A stretch of 28,631 bases of DNA from Syntrophomonas sp. UBA4911 (GTDB taxonomy: Bacteria > Bacillota > Syntrophomonadia > Syntrophomonadales > Syntrophomonadaceae). Below the pieces are notes generated by a model. That model ran no database searches. It saw only the letters and a program-made list of their open reading frames with translations, and had not been told where the DNA came from. Shown in pieces: positions 1 to 7,540 of the stretch. Each line of letters opens with the position of its first letter. Positions within the stretch are counted from its first letter, which is position 1. The translations under genes were made by a program, and so were the position numbers. The stretch covers positions 1-28,631 of the forward strand of contig DHCD01000046.1 of NCBI GenBank assembly GCA_002398105.1, given 5' to 3'.

Positions 1-120
1 CATCAGGTTGGCCTCGCTGGCCACTGCCCATGCTGGTGTAAGCAGCAATACGGGTAAGCTGAATAAGCTGCCCAATAGGGCCTTGGTTGTCTTATTCTTG
101 ATTGAAAACGGAAAATCCAC
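1..120 (-). CDS. 5' fragment of exported or membrane protein (possible membrane pyrophosphatase)
   Basis: Only the first 40 codons are present; the gene runs off the left edge. It starts at a GTG (118-120, minus strand) preceded by a strong AGGAAAGGAG ribosome binding site about 8 nt away. The peptide has a basic start, a hydrophobic stretch at about residues 14-28 and a signal-peptidase-like AWA-VA site near residues 30-34, followed by SEANLM. Some bacterial membrane-bound sodium/proton pyrophosphatases begin with a cleavable signal and a short SEA-x-L motif, so hppA is a candidate, but 40 residues cannot prove it. An open frame on the opposite strand (8-376) has no ribosome binding site and low-complexity content, so I do not count it. 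The existence of the gene is fairly sure; its identity is not. Confidence 0.6.
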   Translation of the reverse strand, partial: MDFPFSIKNKTTKALLGSLFSLPVLLLTPAWAVASEANLM

Positions 121-606
121 TATCTATACTCCTTTCCTACTGTGTTCACTATCCCCATTATCCCTAAGTAGCTTATTTTCTGGGAGTAGGGAGACACATC
201 GTAAATCAGGTGTAAGTGCAATACTTACAACCCCTATTTTTCGTGTTTTACCTTTTTTATTCCAACCCCCTTTAAAGCCCACAAATAATCAGGTCCCGAA
301 GGGATATAGAACCGGATTTTTGGCTGACAGCATTATTGTTACTGGCCTGATGTACAATGGGAAACAGGCATTATGACGTGAAGTGTCATAGAGATATGAT
401 AAACTGAGCTTTAGAATAATACAAAGGATAAAAAACGGCTAAATTCGGCTATATTTACTCAGTAGCTAACAGAGCTTGCATATTTATGCATTAGTTTATA
501 AATAAGCTAGAAATATCAAGCTTTGTCTTGACTTGCGAACAATAGTATGTAAACATATAATCGCCGACGATTTGAATCAAGTGTATACTTGACCTACTTT
601 ATGACT
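121..606. other. 486-bp gene-free leader with several small palindromes
   Basis: AT-rich stretch between two minus-strand genes; no convincing gene. It probably holds the promoter and leader of the fragment at 1-120. Visible structures are a perfect inverted repeat TGTAAGT-N5-ACTTACA at 211-229, TGCATA-tt-TATGCA at 477-490, AATCG-N4-CGATT at 559-572, and TCAAGT-N4-ACTTGA at 577-592 just past the Nudix gene stop. None is followed by a clear U-run, so none is a confident terminator. I could not pick a confident promoter and did not recognise a riboswitch. Confidence 0.5.
211..229. promoter_or_regulatory. Perfect inverted repeat, operator-like
   Basis: TGTAAGT-N5-ACTTACA, 7-bp perfect arms with a 5-nt spacer, about 90 bp upstream of the minus-strand GTG start at 120. 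Size and symmetry fit a dimeric repressor site. The regulator is unknown and the role is inferred from position only. Confidence 0.35.
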
Positions 607-1227
607 CTAAGTGTCTCCTTTCAGTAACGCTAAAAAATGATAGAGCATGCGGGCGGTAAGACCCCAGATAACTTCTCCTTCCCATATATAAAAATACTGC
701 TGCAGTCGATTGGTGCGGAAAGGATAATTGGCGCCCTGTGGTATAAGCTCCTGGGGAAAGCCGTCTGGAAATTCGGGCTTGAGAATTATTTCAAATTCCA
801 GGGGCTGGTATTCCAACAGGTAAGCCAAAGGAATCCAAAACACTTTCTCCACTTCGGCCGGATTGATTTTAATAAGGCCGATATCCTTTATTCGAGCCGC
901 AAATGAGCGCATAATCAAATTGGACGGGGCTACCAGGGTATCCAATTCGCCCAGTATTTCAACGTCATCCGGTGTCAGCCCCAGTTCTTCACAGGTCTCC
1001 CGGATAGCGGTAGTCTGGGACCGGCCGTCAGCGGGGTCTTTTCGCCCTCCCGGAAAACAGATTTCGCCGGGTTGGTGCTGCAGAGCGGGGGAGCGCTTTT
1101 CAAAGAGCAGAGCGGTTTTTCCCTCCACCTCAACCAGAGGAACCAGCACCGCCGTTTTTAGAGCGTGCTCATGTCCAAGAATGTCGGCTTTACGGTTTTT
1201 TAAATCGGCGATTTTTCCCTCAAGCAT
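607..1227 (-). CDS. Nudix hydrolase, CoA pyrophosphatase type
   Basis: A 206-residue protein, the usual size for the CoA/acyl-CoA diphosphatase branch of Nudix hydrolases, which cleave CoA to 4'-phosphopantetheine and 3',5'-ADP in the cytoplasm. The family hallmarks are visible: an upstream LQHQPGEICFPGG stretch, then the Nudix core with AIRETCEELGL supplying the REx2EE metal-binding helix. The first Glu of the textbook Nudix pattern is not in register, as is common in this branch. The ATG start is preceded by GGGGTGAGG four bases away. It stands alone on the minus strand, divergent from the amino acid transporter operon. Substrate assignment is by family only. Confidence 0.85.
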   Translation of the reverse strand: MLEGKIADLKNRKADILGHEHALKTAVLVPLVEVEGKTALLFEKRSPALQHQPGEICFPGGRKDPADGRSQTTAIRETCEELGLTPDDVEILGELDTLVAPSNLIMRSFAARIKDIGLIKINPAEVEKVFWIPLAYLLEYQPLEFEIILKPEFPDGFPQELIPQGANYPFRTNRLQQYFYIWEGEVIWGLTARMLYHFLALLKGDT

Positions 1228-1526
1228 TATTCCTCACCCCGTATCATCATATAACTATAACACTATTTGTCAGCTTTGTTCAAATCTACTACCTAATAAT
1301 TAGGCATTCTCCAGGAAATCCCTCCCGGCCGGCGATAAAATTTTAAAACCAGGGGCGGGAAGAAATGAGAGACTGGCAGGTTAAGGTCTTGTACCGTCGC
1401 CACTGGCTTGCACTGGATTATCTGGATTATATTTATAAAGGCAGTCACAGGTTATTTTTTATGTTAAAATAGCTTTAATTGGGAGTGCGGAAAAACACAA
1501 AAAAACAATTAGTGAGGGGAAATGGC
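1228..1526 (+). other. Divergent intergenic region upstream of the transporter operon
   Basis: About 300 bp between the Nudix gene (minus) and the substrate-binding protein gene (plus). It contains a candidate extended -10 promoter near 1462-1470 and a weak TTGCAC at 1408-1413. A minor CCCG/CGGG pairing around 1320-1365 is too weak to call. No T-box or riboswitch was recognised. Confidence 0.4.
1462..1470 (+). promoter_or_regulatory. Candidate extended -10 promoter element
   Basis: TGTTAAAAT matches the extended -10 form TGn-TAnAAT (hexamer TAAAAT). The corresponding -35 region is poor. Transcription would begin near 1477, leaving a roughly 50-nt leader before the ATG at 1527. Confidence 0.4.
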
Positions 1527-2357
1527 ATGAGAAAAGTAGTGAAATTGATATTATGCGCCGTCCTGGTGTTGGGAGTGGGCATAACGGCAGTGGCTTGCAA
1601 AGGCTCCAACCAATCAGAAGAATTCAGGGTAGGCCTGGAATGCGGATATCCTCCCTTTAACTGGACTCAGATTGATGATTCCAATGGCGCGGTTCCTATT
1701 TCCGGTACGAAAGAATATGCCGGAGGCTATGACGTGGAAATCGCCAAACGCCTGGCTGAGGGCATGGGCAAGGAACTGGTTATTGTAAAAACCTCCTGGT
1801 CCGGTCTGCCCCCGGCGGTGCAATCGGGTAATATAGACGGCATTATTGCCGGGATGTCTCCCACCGCCGACCGAAGAAAGACTATTGACTTCAGTGATCC
1901 TTATTACAGCTCCGATCTGGTTATAGTGGTCAAGAAGGGTTCCCCATATGAGAAGGCTACCAGCATCAAGGATTTCTCCGGAGCTAATATTACCGCCCAG
2001 CTTGACACCTTCCACTATACGGTTATCGACCAGATCCCTGATGTGGTTAAAAAACCGGCCATGGATGATTTCCCGGCTATGCGGGTGGCATTGGAATCAG
2101 GTATTATTGACGGTTATGTCTCGGAAAGGCCTGAAGGCATCTCCGCCACAGCTGCCAATGCCAAGTTTGCCATGGCTGAATTTAACCCCGGGGAAGGATT
2201 TGAATATACCCCGGATGATGTCGCCATCGCCGTGGGCCTGAAAAAAGGCAACACTGAACTGGCCGAGCAGATTAACAAGGTTTTAGCCGGAATATCACAG
2301 GAAGAAAGAGACGAGCTTATGGAAAAGGCCGTTTTAAATCAGCCTGTCTCGAAATAA
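1527..2357 (+). CDS. Amino acid ABC transporter substrate-binding lipoprotein
   Basis: Extracellular solute-binding protein of the polar amino acid family (SBP_bac_3), 276 residues. The start is the ATG at 1527, six bases after GAGGGGA; the longer open frame from a TTG at 1479 lacks a ribosome binding site. A lipoprotein signal runs from residue 1 to Cys24 (AVAC lipobox), so the protein is probably lipid-anchored on the outer face of the membrane. Typical family segments follow: a VGLECGYPPFNW opening, a GGYDVEIAKRLAEGMG helix and a GMSPTADRRKTIDFSDPYY motif that lies at the ligand hinge. First gene of a binding protein-permease-ATPase operon. The bound amino acid cannot be read from the sequence. 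Confidence 0.93.
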   Translation: MRKVVKLILCAVLVLGVGITAVACKGSNQSEEFRVGLECGYPPFNWTQIDDSNGAVPISGTKEYAGGYDVEIAKRLAEGMGKELVIVKTSWSGLPPAVQSGNIDGIIAGMSPTADRRKTIDFSDPYYSSDLVIVVKKGSPYEKATSIKDFSGANITAQLDTFHYTVIDQIPDVVKKPAMDDFPAMRVALESGIIDGYVSERPEGISATAANAKFAMAEFNPGEGFEYTPDDVAIAVGLKKGNTELAEQINKVLAGISQEERDELMEKAVLNQPVSK

Positions 2358-2389
2358 ACAACGCAGCTTAACAGGAGTGTATTTATATT

Positions 2390-3175
2390 ATGGCGGTAGA
2401 CGCAGACAGTAGTTTTTTTCAGTGGGTAGTTTACATTCTGCAGCATTACTGGCCCCTCTTCCTGAGAGGGGCCGAGGTTACCCTTATAATTTCCTTAACC
2501 GGTACCATTATAGGGTTTGCTATCGGTATATTGATCGGAGTCATCCGCACGATTCCTATGGATCAGAATACCCATCCGCTAAAAAGAATATTATTTAAAA
2601 TAATTAATTTTCTATTGCTTTGCTATATAGAAGTATTCCGGGGCACCCCCATGATTGTACAGGCCATGGTTATTTTCTATGGGGTAGCCATGATTTGGGG
2701 TATTCATCTGTCTACCTTTGCTGCCGGTATTTTTATTGTTTCTATAAATACCGGGGCTTATATGGCGGAGATTGTTCGCGGCGGTATTATTTCCATCGAC
2801 AAAGGCCAGTTTGAAGCGGCTCATGCCATCGGCATGACTCATTCCCAGACTATGAGCAACATTGTCCTGCCCCAAGCCATCCGCAATATCCTGCCGGCCT
2901 TAAGCAATGAATTTGTTATTAACATCAAAGACACTTCCGTGCTTAATGTCATCGGGGTTACGGAGCTTTTCTTCCAATCCAAGTCGGCGGCGGGTAATAA
3001 CTATCGCTATTTCGAGGTCTTTTTGATCACTTGCTTAGTGTATTTGATAATGACATTTACCGTTACCCGCATACTCAGGTATTGGGAGAAGCGCCTGGAC
3101 GGGCCCTCAGTCTACACTATTCACGGATCCCAGACGGTTCCCGAAGCAGAAATTAAGATTGTGGGCAGGGAGTAG
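2390..3175 (+). CDS. Amino acid ABC transporter permease
   Basis: Inner-membrane permease of the HisM/GlnP type, 261 residues, about five membrane segments. The conserved EAA loop that docks on the ATPase is at about residues 142-165 (EAAHAIGMT ... LPQA), and the FRGTPMIVQ motif typical of polar amino acid permeases precedes it. The ATG at 2390 lies 12 bases after AGGAG, a longer gap than usual. It is 32 bp downstream of the binding-protein gene and 5 bp upstream of the ATPase gene, so the three are co-transcribed. Only one permease gene is present, so it presumably forms a homodimer. Confidence 0.93.
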   Translation: MAVDADSSFFQWVVYILQHYWPLFLRGAEVTLIISLTGTIIGFAIGILIGVIRTIPMDQNTHPLKRILFKIINFLLLCYIEVFRGTPMIVQAMVIFYGVAMIWGIHLSTFAAGIFIVSINTGAYMAEIVRGGIISIDKGQFEAAHAIGMTHSQTMSNIVLPQAIRNILPALSNEFVINIKDTSVLNVIGVTELFFQSKSAAGNNYRYFEVFLITCLVYLIMTFTVTRILRYWEKRLDGPSVYTIHGSQTVPEAEIKIVGRE

Positions 3176-3180
3176 GAATA

Positions 3181-3918
3181 ATGGAAACAATTATTGAAAT
3201 CAGGCATTTACAGAAATTCTTCGGAAAAAACGAAGTCTTGAAGGACATAAACTTTTCGGTCAGCCGGGGCGAAGTGGTATGCATAATCGGGGCCAGCGGT
3301 TCAGGAAAGTCGACTTTGCTGCGCTGCCTTAATCTTCTGGAACTGCCCACCAGCGGGGAAATATTATATCACGGCCAAAACATTCTGGAGCAGAATATCT
3401 CCAATGCCGTCTACCGGGCTAAAATGGGCATGGTTTTTCAGCAGTTCAACCTGTTCAATAACCTGAGTGTCCTGGAAAACTGCACGGTGGGTCAAATTAA
3501 GGTTTTGAAACGGAGTGCGGAGGAATCCAGGAAGACGGCAATGGAATACCTGGAACTGGTGGGCATGGCGCAGTTTATAAATGCCCGGCCCCATCAAATA
3601 TCAGGCGGACAAAAACAGAGAGTGGCCATTGCCCGGGCCCTTTCCATGGAGCCGGAAGCGTTGCTTTTCGATGAACCTACCAGTGCCCTCGATCCGGAAA
3701 TGGTGGGGGAAGTGCTCAAGGTCATGAAAAACTTAGCCCGCAGCGGACTTACCATGCTGGTGGTTACCCATGAGATGGCCTTTGCCCGTGATGTAGCCCA
3801 CCGGGTCGTTTTTATGGATGGCGGCGTTATTGTTGAAGACGATACTCCCGACGTAATATTTGACCATCCCAATAACGAAAGAACCCGAGTATTCCTCAAA
3901 AGGATTCTTGACGACTGA
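3181..3918 (+). CDS. Amino acid ABC transporter ATP-binding protein
   Basis: Cytoplasmic ATPase of a polar amino acid importer (GlnQ/HisP type), 245 residues, full length. Walker [10 protein letters not shown] at residues 37-45, a Q-loop in MVFQQFNLF, the ABC signature [15 protein letters not shown], Walker B LLFDEP followed by TSALDPE, and the switch His in VVTHEM are all intact. It follows the permease gene by 5 bp and ends the operon; a long hairpin lies just downstream. Confidence 0.95.
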   Translation: METIIEIRHLQKFFGKNEVLKDINFSVSRGEVVCIIGASGSGKSTLLRCLNLLELPTSGEILYHGQNILEQNISNAVYRAKMGMVFQQFNLFNNLSVLENCTVGQIKVLKRSAEESRKTAMEYLELVGMAQFINARPHQISGGQKQRVAIARALSMEPEALLFDEPTSALDPEMVGEVLKVMKNLARSGLTMLVVTHEMAFARDVAHRVVFMDGGVIVEDDTPDVIFDHPNNERTRVFLKRILDD

Positions 3919-3924
3919 GCTAAA

Positions 3925-3998
3925 AAAACAAAAATGTTGAGAACGTTCTTTTTGCTGCCGTTCCCTATGGAGTCGGACAAAAAGGACGTTTTTGTTTT
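3925..3998 (+). terminator. Long two-part hairpin terminator after the ABC transporter operon
   Basis: Two successive stems fold into one long hairpin. An outer arm at 3925-3937 pairs over 13 bases (one G-U) with 3986-3998, and an inner arm GTTCTTTTTG at 3945-3954 pairs with CAAAAAGGAC at 3978-3987. The right arm ends in a T-rich run and the left flank is A-rich, so it could act on both strands. Confidence 0.7.
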
Positions 3999-4065
3999 CT
4001 TAAAGAAAAAATAACGGCAGGTGGTGTATTATATTAATTAAGAAGGTAAAAGGGGGCAGGGAGAA

Positions 4066-5073
4066 TTGGCAGCCGAACTACGCAAGGATTTGGTAAGGGA
4101 TACTTGGGTCGTGATTGCTACCGACCGGGCGTTGAAGCCCAACGATTTTCCTATCAACAAAGGGTGGGAGAAGGCGAAAGTAAGCGGGCAGCAGGTCTGT
4201 CCTTTTTGCGAAGGCAACGAGTCTTATACTACTGATGAAATTGCCGCCTTCAGGGCCGGCAATACTCTTCCCGATACACCCGGTTGGACCGTACGGACTA
4301 TACCCAACAAATTTTCCGCTTTTAAACTGGAAGGAGAACTGGAATTGAAGCGGACCGGGATTTTCCAAAGCTGCAATGGTCTGGGGCAGCATGAAGTAGT
4401 GGTGGAAACTCCGCAGCATGGGGTTGAGTTTAGCCAGCTGCCGGTGGAGAGAATCAAACAGATTTATCTTATGCTGCAGCAACGCTATCGTCAGCTGGCC
4501 ACTGACCGGAGGATTAAGTATATCCAGATTTATAAGAACCGGGGCCTTTTCGCCGGAGCTTCACTGGAGCACAGCCACAGTCAGATATTGGCTCTTCCCG
4601 AGGTGCCCTCTGAAAACCAGGGATTAAGCCGGTACTATGAGCAGGAAGGCCAATGCCTGCTGTGTAAGATACTGGAAGAGGAGATGCAAAGCCGGCAGCG
4701 ACTGATATATGAGAGCCGGCACTTTCTGCTGGTTTGTCCCTATGCTTCCCGTTTTTCCTATGAAACCTGGGTTATTCCCCGGCGCCATACCGAGCATTTT
4801 GCTGATATAAACGAGGAGGAACTGGATGATCTGGCGGCAGTAATGAAGACTTTTATGCCTGTTATGCTTGATTGTCTGGGCGATCCCTCTTATAATATGG
4901 TGATAAATACCGCGCCGGTAAATCAGGATATCGGAGGTGGCTATCACTGGTATATGGAAATAGTGCCCCGCCTTATAGTGGCGGCCGGAGTGGAGTTTGC
5001 CACCGGTTTTTATATGAACCCGGTAGCCCCGGAAATAGCGGCGGCCATGCTGCGGGAAAAACTGCCGAGGTGA
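4066..5073 (+). CDS. galT: GalT-like nucleotidyltransferase (UDP-glucose--hexose-1-phosphate uridylyltransferase family)
   Basis: 335 residues, the usual length of class I GalT, a HIT-superfamily enzyme that exchanges UMP between UDP-glucose and galactose-1-phosphate through a uridylyl-histidine. Visible are a zinc-type CPFC pair (C45, C48), a second CLLC pair (C197, C200), the active-site segment H169-S-H171-SQ, and a C-terminal YHWYMEIVPR motif (293 on). The centre reads HSH rather than the classical HPH, as in many clostridial GalT-like proteins, so a related activity such as ADP-glucose phosphorylase is possible. The start is TTG at 4066 after GGGGGCAGGGAG. No other Leloir genes are nearby. 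The yqeG-type gene begins three bases after its stop. Confidence 0.85.
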   Translation: MAAELRKDLVRDTWVVIATDRALKPNDFPINKGWEKAKVSGQQVCPFCEGNESYTTDEIAAFRAGNTLPDTPGWTVRTIPNKFSAFKLEGELELKRTGIFQSCNGLGQHEVVVETPQHGVEFSQLPVERIKQIYLMLQQRYRQLATDRRIKYIQIYKNRGLFAGASLEHSHSQILALPEVPSENQGLSRYYEQEGQCLLCKILEEEMQSRQRLIYESRHFLLVCPYASRFSYETWVIPRRHTEHFADINEEELDDLAAVMKTFMPVMLDCLGDPSYNMVINTAPVNQDIGGGYHWYMEIVPRLIVAAGVEFATGFYMNPVAPEIAAAMLREKLPR

Positions 5074-5076
5074 GTC

Positions 5077-5598
5077 ATGTTTAACTTGCTGTATCCCCGG
5101 TTATATGTTGATTCCATCCTTGATATACCCCTTGAACGCCTGCGGACATTAAAAATCAGAGCCTTTATACTGGATTTGGATAATACCCTTACCGAATGGA
5201 ACAGCAAAGAAGTCCGCGAGGAAGTGAGTCAGTGGTTTGGTCTGATCAAACAGAAGGGCTTTAAAGCCTGCATACTCTCCAACAATGGTGAGCAAAGAAT
5301 CATTGCCGTAGCCCAAAGTCTTGACATTCCTTATGTACACCGGGCGCAAAAGCCACGTCGGGGAGGGTACCGCCGGGCGCTGGCGCTAATGGGTGTTGCG
5401 GCAGGGGAGACCGCAGTGATCGGCGATCAGATATTTACCGATGTGCTGGGGGGCAATCGTTCCGGTTTATTTACTATCCTGGTAAAGCCGATAGACCGGA
5501 AAGAATTTATGGGAACCAAGATATCCCGGGGCATGGAATTCTTCGTTTTACGCCGTCTGCAAAAAAAAATAAAATCGGGAAATTTCCCGCAGATATAA
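5077..5598 (+). CDS. YqeG family HAD-IIIA phosphatase
   Basis: 173-residue HAD-superfamily protein of the YqeG/GEP4 type. Motif I is DLDNT with nucleophile D33 and acid D35; motif II is the LSNN segment near residue 69; motif III is the KPRRGG lysine; motif IV is VIGDQIFTD. Relatives dephosphorylate phosphatidylglycerophosphate in eukaryotes, but the substrate of bacterial YqeG is not settled. The ATG at 5077 is preceded by GAGGTGAG. In many Firmicutes yqeG lies just upstream of aroE, as here, and they are likely co-transcribed. Confidence 0.88.
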   Translation: MFNLLYPRLYVDSILDIPLERLRTLKIRAFILDLDNTLTEWNSKEVREEVSQWFGLIKQKGFKACILSNNGEQRIIAVAQSLDIPYVHRAQKPRRGGYRRALALMGVAAGETAVIGDQIFTDVLGGNRSGLFTILVKPIDRKEFMGTKISRGMEFFVLRRLQKKIKSGNFPQI

Positions 5599-5696
5599 CA
5601 AACTGAATCTTAAACATCCGCGCAGCAGTCTGGCTTCTTAATGATCCAAGCAGTTACTTCCCTGGGCTCCGCGGAAAATTGCAAGGGGCTGATTAA

Positions 5697-6551
5697 ATGC
5701 CTGTAAATGCCAACACCCGATGCCTGGGTTTATTCGGCAATCCGGTAGCACATAGTCTATCACCTCTGTTGCATAATTATACCCTGCAGATGATGGGGCT
5801 TAATTATGTCTATCTCCCCTTTGCCGTTCCGGCTGGTGAAATAAAGGGAGCAGTAAATGCCATTCGCAGCCTCAATTTTTGCGGTGTCAATGTGACCATA
5901 CCCTACAAGGAAGCGGTTATCCCTTATCTGGATGCTATTTCTCCCGAAGCTGAGGCTTGTGGCGCTGTAAACGTTATCAGCAACGAGGAGGGCCGCCTCC
6001 GGGGATACAACACCGATGGAACCGGATTTACAGCAGCTCTGCGGGAAGAAGGGGTAGCGGTTCGGGGATCGGCCTTATTCATCGGCGCCGGCGGAGCGGC
6101 TCGTTCTCTGGCCTGGGCTTTGGCCCGTACAGGAGTGGAACGGCTTGACTTTATGGATATCAAACTGGAAAAGGCGGAAAATTTAGCGGCATCGCTGGCC
6201 GGGAGTGTCGGCGCCGCCTTGGCTGCTCATGGCATGAATAAAGGCAGATTTGCCGAACTGGCTGCAGCCAGCAATATCATCATCAACTGTTCCCCGGTAG
6301 GTATGTACCCCCATATTGATCAATCACCGGTAGCAGATCTGGATATGTTGCAGCCGGGAACGGTGGTCTGTGATATAATATATAATCCTCTGCGTACCAA
6401 ATTCCTGTCTATGGGACAGGTCCGGGGGCTGAAAACAGTTAATGGCCTCCCTATGTTTGTTCACCAGGCGGCCCTCAGTCTGGAAATCTGGCTGGGAATT
6501 AAACCGCCGGTGGGGCAGATGAAAGAGGTGCTGCGCCGTGAGCTGGAATGA
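5697..6551 (+). CDS. aroE: Shikimate dehydrogenase
   Basis: NADPH-dependent reduction of 3-dehydroshikimate to shikimate, fourth step of the shikimate pathway, cytoplasmic. 284 residues, full length. The N-terminal shikimate site has GNPVAHSLSP, catalytic K71 in NVTIPYK and D107 in GYNTDGTGF. The nucleotide fold has the glycine-rich GAGGAAR loop at residues 130-136. A C-terminal MFVHQAALSLEIW helix closes the active site. The ATG at 5697 follows AAGGGG by eight bases. The 3' end overlaps the next gene, a prepilin, by 14 bases. Confidence 0.96.
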   Translation: MPVNANTRCLGLFGNPVAHSLSPLLHNYTLQMMGLNYVYLPFAVPAGEIKGAVNAIRSLNFCGVNVTIPYKEAVIPYLDAISPEAEACGAVNVISNEEGRLRGYNTDGTGFTAALREEGVAVRGSALFIGAGGAARSLAWALARTGVERLDFMDIKLEKAENLAASLAGSVGAALAAHGMNKGRFAELAAASNIIINCSPVGMYPHIDQSPVADLDMLQPGTVVCDIIYNPLRTKFLSMGQVRGLKTVNGLPMFVHQAALSLEIWLGIKPPVGQMKEVLRRELE

Positions 6552-6978
6552 ACGAGGTTTCACCCAGTTGGAGCTTTTAATGGTTCTGGTCCTGATGGCA
6601 ATACTGGCAGCTATGACTTTACCCCGGTTTGACCGGATAATAGAAGATCACAAACTCAGGGCCGATGCCCGTCAATTAGCCTGGGTTCTGCGTTGTGCCC
6701 GCCAGGAGGCAGTCACTACCGGACAAAACCGATTGGTAATGTTTAAAATTTATCAATATAAATATGATAAAGGCGGTACCACTTATACCCTGAGCCCGGG
6801 CATTAGGTTTAAAGGCACTACTACTTTTGGGGAAGTGGAGAAAATACCTGCCTGTGGATTTTCGCCTTCAGGAGCTCCGGTCCCCCAAGCTGGTACGGCA
6901 ACCTTGAAAAATAAGTATAATAAAGAAATAGCTGTGGTGGTAAACGTCGAAACCGGCAGGGTAAGAGTGGAGGAATAA
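6538..6978 (+). CDS. Type IV prepilin-like protein (GspH/pseudopilin type) inside the aro cluster
   Basis: 146 residues beginning with GTG at 6538, inside the end of aroE, preceded by AGAGGTG. The short basic leader ends at Gly7; cleavage before Phe8 by the prepilin peptidase would leave Phe1 and Glu5 (E12 of the precursor), followed by a hydrophobic helix of about 20 residues. The rest resembles GspH/FimT minor pilins (RADARQLAWVLRCARQEAVTTG). The translational overlap with aroE couples it to an aromatic biosynthesis transcript, 7 kb away from the main pilus operon. It was probably once part of a pilus block. Its role as a minor pilin or priming subunit is inferred. Confidence 0.88.
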   Translation: MSWNERGFTQLELLMVLVLMAILAAMTLPRFDRIIEDHKLRADARQLAWVLRCARQEAVTTGQNRLVMFKIYQYKYDKGGTTYTLSPGIRFKGTTTFGEVEKIPACGFSPSGAPVPQAGTATLKNKYNKEIAVVVNVETGRVRVEE

Positions 6979-7022
6979 GGCTCTTGGGGCCCGCTTTATA
7001 ATTTAGAAAATGGGAGAGGACA

Positions 7023-7529
7023 ATGATACTACAGCTGCTTTTTATTTTTTTTGCTCGGGTAATTGACGTTTCTCTGGGTACTATCCGTATGATACTGGTT
7101 ATAAGGGGCGAGAAAGTACCGGCGGCCATAATCGGTTTCTTTGAGATTATGGTCTACACTGTGGCCCTGGGTATGGTGGTCAGCGCTCTCAGTGACCCGG
7201 TAAAATTGCTGGCTTTCTGTTCCGGTTTTGCTTTCGGGGTTTTAGTAGGAAGCGTGATTGAAGAAAAACTTGCCCTGGGCTATAGGGGTATTCAGGTTAC
7301 CATAGACCGGGAGCAAGCCGACCTGATTAAAGAGCTTAGGGAAGAGGGCTTGGCCGTAACCTGCTGGGAAGCCAGTGGGAAAATGGGTCCTAAATTAGTG
7401 CTCAGCATCATTGTGAAGAGGAATATGGCGGGCGTGGTTGCGGATAAAATAGCTGACCGAGCGCCGGATGCCTTTATTGTTTTAATGGAACCTAAACATT
7501 TTCAGGGTGGATACATAAAAAAGAAGTAG
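7023..7529 (+). CDS. UPF0316 family membrane protein (DUF5698 + DUF2179)
   Basis: 168 residues. The N-terminal ~70 residues form about three membrane segments with the [19 protein letters not shown] motif characteristic of UPF0316/YebE proteins. The C-terminal part is a small cytoplasmic alpha/beta domain of DUF2179 type, a fold also found at the end of YitT proteins and thought to bind a small ligand. No function is established. Start ATG at 7023 after GGGAGAGGACA. It sits 11 bp upstream of aroC and is probably in the same transcript; a link to aromatic synthesis is not implied. Confidence 0.85.
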   Translation: MILQLLFIFFARVIDVSLGTIRMILVIRGEKVPAAIIGFFEIMVYTVALGMVVSALSDPVKLLAFCSGFAFGVLVGSVIEEKLALGYRGIQVTIDREQADLIKELREEGLAVTCWEASGKMGPKLVLSIIVKRNMAGVVADKIADRAPDAFIVLMEPKHFQGGYIKKK

Positions 7530-7540
7530 GGTGGTAGGAA

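Noticed and set aside
8..376. 122-residue open frame on the plus strand at the left edge
   Set aside because: No ribosome binding site, low-complexity Ser/Leu/Pro content, and it overlaps the well-supported minus-strand signal peptide and its leader.
528..561. Plus-strand promoter TTGACT with TATAAT
   Set aside because: The spacer is 22 bases, too long for sigma-A, and no plus-strand gene follows.
1479..1526. Upstream TTG start of the substrate-binding protein
   Set aside because: It would put 16 residues before the lipoprotein signal and lacks a ribosome binding site; the ATG at 1527 has one.
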